Assembly: GCF_001949145.1 (NCBI RefSeq)
Contig: NW_019091486.1
Location: 180,006-241,695 of the forward strand
Reading direction: 5' to 3'
Origin: Acanthaster planci
Taxonomy: Eukaryota; Echinodermata; Asteroidea; Valvatida; Acanthasteridae
DNA length: 61,690 nucleotides
Of this stretch, positions 36,001 through 48,000 are shown one piece after another. The notes beneath the pieces are model-generated. The model was given only the letters and a program-made list of their open reading frames with translations. It was not told the origin of the DNA and did no database searches. Position 1 is the stretch's first letter; each line of letters opens with the position of its first letter. The position numbers were made by a program, and so were the translations under genes.

Positions 36001-39000
36001 CGTGTAAAGCCAGCCTGTTCACAAGCGTACAGCGTGCACCCCCGAGCGGTTTTTTTAACACATGTGAACACCCGTGCTGTGACTGCAATCAAACTTTCCA
36101 GGGGCAGGGCCCTTGGGACCTCGATCTGGTGTAGAAACACCCTAGTTATAAGTTTTGCCATAGTCTTAAATAATGTGAGTGTCATTCTGCCCTTATTCGA
36201 AGTGAAGCTAAGCCAATGCAAGGCAGATAGAAAGATGAGAGGTGTGCTAACATGCCCCTGTTATAGTTACGCCATTCCGTCTGTTGTAGACTCGCTGATT
36301 TTTATTTCAGAAGGTCAAATTCTCCCTCTTTTTTAACAACATTTCTTAATTTAGTTGCTGTTGATGTTTCTTTCTACGGCGAATGATTTGATGGCTGAAC
36401 TTTGACAGCGTATTTCGGTATTTCCCATAAAACATTTTGTCGTTCTCAGTTTCTGACAAATTTTTCAGAGTAGTGACCGTATTGAGACTAAAAAACAGAT
36501 CCTTGCCAAATCTACCCCCCAGAGAATTCAAGGAGACACAGCCGGTGACACCAGACGACCAGGCTTTTTTTTTTTTACGTGTCCGTACTGCGTTTGAAAC
36601 CACCCGCACGACGGTTACACCACTGCGGGCTGGCAGGCGCTATCTGGGTAAAAGCAGTTCATTAGGTCCCTAATATCCTGAGTTTCAAACCTGGTTTGAA
36701 GTTGTTGGCAATGGCGGCTTTCCAAACGCGGGCTGGGATGAAAGTCCACTCTGGAACTGTACACAATTGAGAGCAAATGTATGGAAGCTTTTTTGTGGGA
36801 TTTGCATTGAATTTGGTGTAGAACCCTATAGTTTGTTTTTTCAAATTAAATGTATCTTTCCATATCAAAATACTGGTATATTACGAGTTGATTCACATAA
36901 AATGATTAACCTTCTATCTCCAGGCTGACAACCAACCAAAATGAGGGTGATTTTGGTGTGGTGTTTGACAACTGTCTAGACACTTATGTTTAGTTACTGG
37001 GACGTAGTCTTCAGTTTCAATGGAAAGATCTCATCAAAATGTAGTTATAATTTACTCGACTCACATGGCAAATTTCTCCAAGGCTCACCCTAGTTATTAC
37101 GTGGTGACAACTGAACAGGGCAGAGGACCGATGGATTGTTACCATCAGAGACATGCTTCATGTAAGACGAGATGCACTGGCACTTCTGGTCAATAGAGCA
37201 TAATTATAAGGACAGTGTACAACCGTACTATCAATCCTTCAAACTCGCCCAATTGCGTTGTTTAAAGATATATTGGCCACTTCTATTGTCCAAATAAACT
37301 ATTTAACATGAAAAGCAAGTACAGAGGGAAATCCATACCCAAAGAAATGTACAAGAAGCGTGTGGTACCTGAACTGTACACAAATGTATGGAAAGAAAGG
37401 TGTAGTGCCTCTATTTTATACACAAAAGTGTGGAAAACTCCTGTTCTGCGTATAATGACATCAAGCTTACAGGTGCTTCCAATCTTCGTTATTATTCACC
37501 GGTATTTACTGCTACAAAGGAGTTGAAAAGTCATCTTAATTAACAAGTAAATAAAGCCGTGCTTCATTTATTCGAGTAATAAAACATAACTGTTTCCTTA
37601 ATAAATAACTGCGGCGCTAAAACTGCAGAAGCACACAGTGGGCTTCTGGTATCAGAATAAGGGCCACGGTAGCTTGTAAAGGACATCATTAAATTTCCCA
37701 TTGTGGGCTGTCGTTCAGTTAATGTAAACATCCCGTTTGTTTGGTTCAACAGTGCTGAGCAGCATGTACACGTTGTACGCCGACGACCGCCGTGTCAAGA
37801 TCGAAGCCTTCAACTCCACGTTCAACATTCGAATCACCCGAGTGAGGAAGTCGGACGCAGGGAAGTACAAATGCCAGGTTCTGGCCAGGAGGTTCAAGTT
37901 AGAGCGGATTGTGGAGCTGGAGGTGCCGAGTGAGTGTTATACCAGTTGTTGGTTTTACTGTTGTTGCTGTTGTAATTATTGTTGTCCATGCTGTTGTTTG
38001 TTGTCGGTTGTCGTCGTCGTCTTATAGGCTACTGCCGGTGCTGTCAGTATAACTTCCTAACAAAAAAGCACCCCCCCAAAAAACAGTTCTCAGTCTCTGG
38101 TCAGACCAAGGTTCCAGATTTGATGAAGTGCTTTTTTTGGGGGGGTAGCTTTTAAGATGGGCAACGGACACAGAAATGAGCCTGAGCATATTTGATCAAA
38201 GTGCAAAGGCTAGTAGTAGCGCGTCGCACCTCTTGCCGCCATTGTTGTTGATCAGCTGGCTGCAACTACCTACCCATGGTCTACTGTTTGTGTTCGACAT
38301 CAACATTACGCAGTCGTAACTGAAATATCACCGGGTACGAACTACCCACAAATTAGTCTGTTCCTTGGACAAATTCCCCTTCTGAAATGTGAAATTGGAA
38401 TCAGCCTACTCGTGAACGTTTAGATGGTGTGGAAATACAGCGCTCTGTTTTCAAAATGTTGAGAAAAAGAAAGAGAAAGAAATAAAAACAAAAGGACGCG
38501 TGCATTCAAAATCGACACGCGTGCTGACCAGAGACCCTTTTTAATTTTTTTTGGCCTAGCCTTGATACCACGTTCATACCGTTTTCAACGTCTATGTATC
38601 TCATCGTTCAATAAACTTCTTCGTTATTTTTATTTGTTTCAGCGTTGTTATCTCAGTTTAAATTCATTCAACTCTTATATTAAACTATTCGACCATAATT
38701 CATTGTTGCTGTTTCCTTACTGTTGTTTCGTCTGATTCGAATACTTCCCAGAAAGACATTCAGGATCAGAACTTTGAGAAAAAAAGGTTGAGACTGTATT
38801 TCTGGGGTCTGAAATTTAAATCCTCCTCTTATCGCTGTTTTACCAGAATATACCCATAATTAATCAAAATAATTAAACAACTGAAGTCCTTACTTATTAT
38901 CCTTACTTGGGTCAGGTTTACCAAGCATAGTATCGCTTGAGCCCACCACGCCGCCCTTCTTCGACCAATCAGACCGCGACCGGAGGTATTTCAATCGCAC

Positions 39001-42000
39001 CACGGACGCCATCTTATACTGCAACGCCAGCGGGTTCCCCGACCCCACCGTGACATGGGAGAAAGTTGGATATTATCCCCCGATGGGGGGATCGCCGCAA
39101 GTGTGGGGGGACACCGTGCTGCTGAGTAATATCGACGAGCAGGACGCCGGGGTATATAACTGCACAGCCTCCAATGGGGTTGGAACCATCGAGCGATCCA
39201 TCGAAGTGGTGGTGCAGTGTAAGTCTGCAGCCCTTAGGCCTACGCAATGTTAAGTCCACCTGTAGTCAGACAGCAACACTTTGACACTAGAGGGGGCAGT
39301 GAACTGTGCCATTAATCCTCTCTATTTAGTGCGAACATTATTTAGTAAGTTGTTTCTGGTCTGTCGTCGTCACTGGGCAGAGGGTATGGCACTGTATTAA
39401 TTAAATAACATTCAGTTTGTAACAATATAATTTTGTGTCTTGTGTTGTATCTGACGTAGGTTTCTATTAAAAAAAGTTCCCTCCATGTACAATCTCTAAT
39501 GTACAACTCGTGGGGTCAATAAAATGGGTAAAAAGGAACCCCCTGCCTTTTTATCGGATACCCACTCTACAGGGAACAGTAGGCTTTGTTTGAATCGGCG
39601 CAGTACTTGAACAAGCTAAAAACGAGGAAAAAAAACAAAAAACAAAAAGCAAAAAAAAAAAAACTTACGAAATCACATAGTGTTATGGGACAGAATGCAT
39701 TTGTGTGCATTTCCTGTGACAACAAAGTTAGAATTGCAATTTTAGTTCTGTCCCTTAAGTCACTATGATGCTTCAGAAAATTTCAAAAGTGATTACCGGT
39801 ATCCTACCAACAGCATCACATAGGTTAATTTTTTTAGCAATCAAATTGAAATAGGAGTTAAATGTAATATTTTATCTGTATGATTTTGTGCGTCACTGAA
39901 ACGGAAAAGAATGATGTATTCTCTAATGAAAATCTGAAAATGATTTGTAAACCTCACTCTAACTGAGTGGACGTATTTTTTAGTGTTATACAGAACCGTA
40001 TATTTTGTCGTCCGAGTAGAATTATTGAGTTCGTTAAAATGTTGGCGCCCCACATGCCAGCCATTTCATTTTGGTGAAGCAGGTCAAACTAATAAGGTGT
40101 CTGCTAACTTTCGTCGCCCAAGTAGCACTGTCCTTCTGATATTCGTCCGCCAGTTCATTATCGCATGTGGCTTCCCTTTGACGTCATCAGCATAGGTCTT
40201 TATGGCTTCGAGGATGTCATCCGTGTGCAGAGCTAGACAAGGCGTCGTATAAACAAAATTTAGTACTTATCAGGGCTTCGAGACGCAGTGAACGGCCTCA
40301 TCAGATTGTAACGAATTATGATTATTAATGTCGAACCATCAACGATATAGACTAAGAGTTGACCCATTACCACGGCTTACGGTGAATAATGTTTCCTTCA
40401 ACGCTGTCCTTGTCGGGTGATGTGATAGCCCAACAAGTAACTAGCACCGGCCAACAACGCCTCCAGCCCAGGCAGTTTTGACACCTCTGTCCCCAGGGCG
40501 AGAATTGCAAATTGTGATGACTTTACGGACGGAATGCAGGGAAAGTAGGTCTTCGGTACAACACCCATAAATGACTTTAAGCAGCCAGTGATGTATGAAA
40601 AACATCGATTTTTTTTAAACGTGCAAACGCTCTCTGCTTGTCGAAGATAAATAATGGTCACCACATAGCTAAACTAAAAACTTACCTCCCACCTGAAAGC
40701 GTGGACCTCCCACCTGAAAGCGTGGGTCCTTACAATAGAGCCTGAAGGTTGACCCCTGATGGCGCACTTCGGAAACCTTGGATAAGAAAAATAACGTGCA
40801 AAGATTTTAGAATTTGTAATATTTTTTTTCGTTCAGTTACTTCTTAAAAAATGCGACTCAGAAAAGGGGCTTTGGAAAATATTTGCTAGTATATCGATTT
40901 ATAGAAACTGAAAAATCACTTGACCTAAACGAGAAACATCCTGCAAAAAATTGACCCATTACTTCCGAAAATCTAAAACACATGAAGAACAGTGCAATGA
41001 GGCAGTCTTGTACGCAAATGAACATTTACGGTTTACAAATTTATGGTAGTCCGTCGGTAAAGCCGAAGTAAAAACAGATCAAAATATTTTATACTGTGTT
41101 TCATGGGGTTTCAGCTAGGAATTATTCTTCCAAAAAATATCGAACGTGATTGGACGGCCCAATGTAAAATCCCTATAGGAGGACGGCGCGAGGGTTCCGG
41201 AAGCTCGCTGCGTGACCTTTTACCTTCAGGCCCTACTACAAAAAGTCCTATGTGGACACGTGTTCAGGTTATCAACTTCGTTGAGTCTACTCCAAACATC
41301 TAGGCACATATATGTACACTGCATTATAGTGTCCTGTATACAGAATATAATACATTTGTTCACGGAGTCGGGGATCAAGATCACTTTGATTTAATCAAAA
41401 ACGGTGTATGATTCTCACCGCTTTACAGACTTGCCCGTAGTGCGTTCACCCGCCACCAGCATCCGAGCGGGTCGCGGCCAGTACGTGAGCTTGGATTGTG
41501 AGGTCAGTGCCGTGCCCTCTGCTGAGATAATGTGGCGAAGGGACAACGTGACCATCCAGACTGCGGGCCAGGGGTTGGTCCGCGACGGAAAGCAGTACAC
41601 CACGTAAGTGCCTGTCCGTTCGTTCGTCGCTCTGTTTCATTTTATTCCATTTTTTGCAATGGAATTTTCAACTTGAAAACAATTGCCAATCTAATAAGTA
41701 CACTTATATATTAAAAATCACGTAACTAGCTAAATCAGTGAGCTTACATCAGATTAATTTCACGGATTTATGCAGGCTTTAAATCTAGGCTGTGTTAAGA
41801 AGACGTTTCCGAGGAAATTCGCAACAACGCAAAATAAATAAAAATCAGAAATAAAAATTCAGAAATAGCTGAATGCATCCTGCTTTGTGTTGCAGAAACA
41901 ATTAAAAACAATCAGCAAAAAAAAATAGCATAAGAAGACAAAACTAAGTGAACACAATTATAAACAAAACAAACAAACAAACAAACAAAACAAAAGCCCC

Positions 42001-45000
42001 CCCTAAAAAGAATCGGATTCTTAAAGCTTTAATCTCCATCCTCCACCTAATTTTATTCTAGTACAATTATTATTAGATGGCCTACGAGACTGGCGCCATG
42101 AGTCTGCTAACATGTGTGTGTGTGTGAGTGCATGTTTTGTCCTCAGTTTAGAAACGATTACTTTCTTTAATACCCTACACTGCCACACGGTCGCAACGCA
42201 CCGTGACGATACACATTTCGTTCCCCTCCATAACTCCCAAGATGTTAATCACCCAGGCGGCACAGAAACGTCGTCTCATCGTACAGAATGTTATAGGGCC
42301 GGCTGGGCGTCAGGCGGTAACAGAAACCGTCTCATGTGCTGACATCCAACCCCGACGTTACAAACCTGATGAGGGTAGTGGTGATTGTAAGGTGCGTCCC
42401 GTATGCCAACTCATCCGTAAGCGGTGATCATCTCTGCTCGAGCATTGGAGGCTGATTGTGATGGGTGGTGACGATTTACGTGAATGGAGCTTGTGCCCTG
42501 TATCGGGGGTGCCTCAGCAACGATGACTTTTAGCTTATGACTTGTGACCTGCCGCGATGGCACAACTTCTTGAGGCCAAAAAGGGGGTAATGGAGCTTAC
42601 ATTTACTACGAGGAAAAGCCAACACAGTGGGTGCTCCAGCAGGGAGTGTGGGTGTGTGTGTTTTTTTTTTTTGGGGGGGGGTGGGAACTGTCTATGTTTT
42701 GGTCATTGTCTGTTTTAGATGAAACTGCCAATGTGGTGAGGATTCTCCATGGATAAATTAATGAGAATCATTTTGTATCCAATCAGTGTTTCCCGTCATC
42801 CCAGAAGAAAAATCTGACTCTGAGCCACCACTGAAGCTCAGCGCATCCCTTCACAGCATGGTTTATAACACTGTAAACTAGTGTTGTACCAGATATATAG
42901 GCCAACTCAACGATTACCAGATAGGATTCGGTGGATAAGTCAGAGTTGTTGTCAACCCATTTCCATTTTTCTTTATGGCGTGCAAAGTTAATATTTAATC
43001 CCGGAATATCTCAGTCTATTCCTAGACGAGCCAGGTTCCTAACAGAGATATCTTTATTCCTAATAAAGATATCTCTGCTAATTAAGAATAGACATATCTG
43101 TATACGCGGATTAAATGCTAATTTCGCACGCCATATTTCTTTAACACATTGCAAACGCTCTCTTTGGGCGTCTCATACCATTCCCTCCATGGTCCAAGTA
43201 ATATCCTTTCAAATACACAGGTATATATTGGTGAGCGTCGACCCTGACGAAGATTATGGAGTGTACAGATGCACAGCATCTAACATGATGGGGGCCTCCT
43301 TTGTGTCCATAGAGTTACACGGTAAGATGATCAATATTGTACTTTTGACCACACAAGCTCGCTATAAGCACAAAATTGCCTTCCACCGTCAGTTAAAGTG
43401 GCGACGGCACCTTGTACTTCTGAACAAAACTTTCTGCTTATCAGCTGCATGGAATCGGCTTTGTTGCCATGTCACACACACAACTGGCAATCAGATGGCC
43501 AAAGCTTCTGACATTGCATCAAGCAACATGTTTCTTGCGTACTCTCTAACAATGTAATGCGAGAGATGGTTTCCAAAAACTCATCATATCAAATTTAAAA
43601 AAATTATGATTAAGAAATATGAAAGACTAAAACAATATGCCAGTTGCATCTGAAGCTATTTTTTTGGGGGGGGTTAATTTTATGCTTTATAAACTGTATT
43701 ATCCTTCTAAATTTATTCGAGACAACTAAGGGAGAGATTCTGAAAGGTACCGAAGACGCACTTATTTAACTTTAAGAAACAACTGTTGTTTCCGTAACAG
43801 TAGAATACCCATCAAATTTGGCCTAATTACACCTTGAACGATATTTGAAAAGAATCGAATTTGGGGGTTGATTTGAATTCTGTCCGTTGGTGATAATGAC
43901 CAAATTGTCTCACAATATTTCAAGTTCAAGACTTCATTCAGACACGTTCATTAAACGGCAAATGTTCTGGAAATGAAAAATGAGACGTAATATAAACCAC
44001 ACCAGTTACATGACCTATCCAGGGAAACCAGTACCGGTATGATACGTGTACAGTACAACCGTTGTAACTTGGCCTGCATGCATCATATCTAACCTAAGGT
44101 GCCAGGGAGTGCAAAACATTTGGGGGGGGGGGTTCAGTCTCATCCTTCAGCCGAGAGGTGCGTTAGACAAGTGAGGCAGGTGGTCAGCATGTCCAGGGGG
44201 CTAAACCTGACAGTTTGGACAGTCAACCGTGTCTTTGAATTTTAAATTAAATAGGGAGAACTTGCTGGGCGTTGTGTGAAAGTTCTTATGAATGCGCAGA
44301 TTCCATTAGATGAATGTGATAAATATAATTATCCTGACATGAAGTTCCTCGTTAAACTGCGGGAATTACACGAATCGTTTTGTCGTAATCACAAATTTAT
44401 GCTGAATGGCTCGTTCACTGACGTTTCTGTCTCCCATTAGCAGTCGTCAAAGTAGCAAAATGTATTTTCCAAAGTACCTGCACACCAGGCCGTTTTTCTT
44501 TGAACATTTTGTTATCTCGCAAGGAGAGAAAGATCGCCTTCAAAACAGCTTTTATAAAGGGCAAATCATTCAGGTGCTAAAAGGAATTTTATTGGCCAGT
44601 GTCAGGTGAACTAGCTTCACTGATCTTGATTGTGACTGCTCGATATTAGTTCATTAATGCATGGTCGTGGCTCAAGGCTTCGTGAGAGATTGAGATTGTA
44701 CGAATACAAATATATTTAAACTATTCTTGTAACGGCACTACTATACGTTACTAACCTACACTGGATCATGTCTAACAAATCTACAGTTATAGTAGATTCG
44801 TATCGCAGGGAGGGTATCCTCATGTCCACCCTCGTCTCGATTATTGACTGCCGTGACACTAATTTGACTAGACCTCGTAATAGCTACAGTTACCAAATTA
44901 AGAGATACCGGGAACGCCCACACTCCGGCCTTATTATGTACGTTTGCCCTTCTCCAAAGAAAATGACATAGGTTGTTATCCCTTGGGTTTTCAAGATCAA

Positions 45001-48000
45001 CGCTTTGTAAAGCATAATGTTCAACAATGATTTAAATTTTCTCTTCGCCTTTCAATAAGGAAGTAATTTGATGTATTTTGGCTGCTTTTCTGTGTCTAGG
45101 TTTTGAAAACTCTTTTTTATAAGGTTGGATTGCAGCTTATTAATTGAACTGACACAAACTCAGGCACATCTTCTAGTGGTTCCAAGATCATACCGGCCCT
45201 GAGGTGAGAGATCTGTCAGAATCGCTTTTCATTGAGGACATATACAGAGCTTTGTCCAGTGATGTCACGATCGTGCTGGACCTCTGATGTGTTGTGATGG
45301 TAATCTACTTATTCTAGATAACCTGGTCAAGCATACAGCGTTCGCACGTACTTTTGCACGTGTTGAAGCTGCCCGTAGGAATATATACTATCGGCGTGGC
45401 CAAGGCGGTCCACACGTGGTGGTATTGTTTACATTTAGCCACGTGGGTGAAAAGGGTCTATATAATCTTGCTTGAATTTACACAGTTGCAGTCTGAATCT
45501 TGACTGGAGCTTCATTTGAAGCATTTATTTTAATTCGTGCAGGGCGCCCATTACCACCAAGGGTGACAAGCGCACCGAAGTCGACGAGACGCCACGCCTA
45601 TTCCTTATCATGGCAGCCAGGAATGCCTCCCGACGAGTGGCGCCCTCAAGAGATTCTCGTCAGCAGCTACGTCATACAGTTTCGCGGCTGGTGGATACAA
45701 GTAAGTAATTATCCGCGGACCCCAGTTAGGCCTAATATCACTGGCTACCGTTGGGCGATCACCTGTGTTGGATATTTCGCCGTACTCCGTTCTTTCATTA
45801 TTGATGTAGATTTTTGCATAAACAGCCCGATTAATCAGGGCCACGTTTTGACCAAAAGGGTGTCCCCAAAGCTGCATTCCACAATCGGCAATTACCTTTT
45901 CCGACAGCTCCCTTTCCGTGGGCTATCTGCCGTCAGCTCCACTGGCATGCCTCCCCCTGCTATCATAAAGCTTCAGCACTTTTTGTTAGATAACGCATTG
46001 CACACTGAACATTTATAAAACGGCGTGTTAAAATTAAGTCCCGTACCTGAGTATCTGTCAGCTTGGACTCAAGTGCTGAATCTCAGTGCGATGTCAGCAC
46101 TTTTAATCAACTTTTAAAACACTGCGGACCGCCTGCTTGCTTAACCGGTAGACCCGATCTACCCGCTGCAGGTGTTTCTCCTGTATGGTATGCGGCAAAT
46201 TGGGCATGGTTTTCCCCAAGACAGGTCGGCCCAAAATGTTAACTTTTCCATTGTTAGTCTCTGTGTACATTGCACGTGGTCCAACTTGCGTGAAAGCGTG
46301 ATAAGTTTGTATGGAATCGAATCGAATCTTCGTGATGTACTAATAAACAATGCCTTTACCTGCCTGCCAAAATGCAAACAGGTTGGTAATAATTAAGACA
46401 GTCAAAGTCGCAGGGGTGAGAGCCGCATCGACTGAACATGACAAAAAAAGGCTCTTTTTGAAAGGGGTTACAAATTTTTTTTTATGAAATTGCTTCTATA
46501 TGATGTTTGCAGAAAACTGGCGCATTACAAAGAGTAGTTTACACGCACCAGAACCCATTGAGGGAGGTGATACCAGCGGTCGATAGACAGCAAGAGTACA
46601 ACTACGTCATACGCGATCTGAGACCCAATACAACATACCAGATGACAATCTATGGTCGCAATCAGTACGGCAAGGGGGAACCAACGGCGTTCACATTCTA
46701 CACGGCAAACGGTAAGCAGATAACTGTGATACAAGGTCCATGTGAGCCCTGAGATGGACCAAAAGAGGGCGCATTTTTCGTAGCAACGGAGGCTCCTTTG
46801 ATCAGAACTGAACTTCGCTGGTTCACGAACAACCAGGAAATGCAAGCGTTATGGTCGCATCGCTGAAAATCTAAAACAAAATGAACACTCCTGAACTGCG
46901 TGGCCCTTTCCAACCAATTAGGGGGTGCTTCTGCTCAAGGCGGTTTCGTTGAGTTTTCCGCTAGAACATTTCTATGAAGACATGTACACAAGACATTAGG
47001 ATAAAATACTCTTTGTGAACGACACGACGTGCATCGTAAGCTTTGGGTTTGTTTTGGCGCACCTCAGTGAGACTGTACTTCTGTGTACTGAATACAGACG
47101 AAGAAAGGCTTATGCATCTACTCCACATTTTGAATGAAAATAGTTTTTCTCTGTACATGTATCAGTAACTAGATGCATCAGTTCGTATGCAAATAAACCA
47201 GTGGCCATTCAAGGCCGAAAGTGCCTACACACCACCACTCGTGGTTGACCCCTTAATTGGTACGTGTAAGGGGTGTGTGCTTGAGTCGATTGGCGCTGGT
47301 GAACACAGCTGTCCTCTTTTGTAATTGTATGGGGGGTGTAAGACAAGCGAATGTGTTTGCTACCATCAAATGTCTCCACAGTCTCGCCTAAGGCAGTGCT
47401 GTGCTGCCAAACGGCACAACCTTCGTTACCAATTACCATCCCACGAAAGCCCAATCTTGATACAGACAAAACAAAATCAGTGTGAAACTAATTTGTAATA
47501 ACGAATTGGTACTTCGTTTTTAGATTTACTAATTCGTTAAATTGAAATACTGCTCTGTTATTACGAATTACTAATCCGTTATAACGAATTGCTAATTTGT
47601 TATCACGAATTCGTAATAACGAGTTATTAATATGTAATAAAGAAAAAGTCTCCCACACGTTTTTTTTTTTTTTTGTCTGTGGCGCAATGGGACTTTCGTA
47701 CCATCCAGCAATGCTTTACTGCTCTACATTTGGGAGAGTCTGCTAGCTTTTCCCCCGACATGTCCCCTGACTGTTTTAAGGCAGTTGGTGAGGACGGTGT
47801 TTCCTTTGTAATAGAAACTTATCGGAGACCTAAACAAGTGTGGCCAATAACAAGACCCTAAAAACATGGCAGTGCAACGTGCCAATAAGTGTGCAAAACA
47901 TGATAGAAGAACAGGGTCGTGATGCTTACGTGATAAAAGGGTGAACTAATGACTTGTCTGTTGCGTGACTCATAAAGGCTTTGATTGTATAATGGTCTTT

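Noticed and set aside
38926-38930. Downstream acceptor for Ig/FN3 exon 5
   Set aside because: It is in frame and possible, but the upstream AG at 38914-38915 follows a better pyrimidine tract and restores the usual proline linker before an Ig domain.
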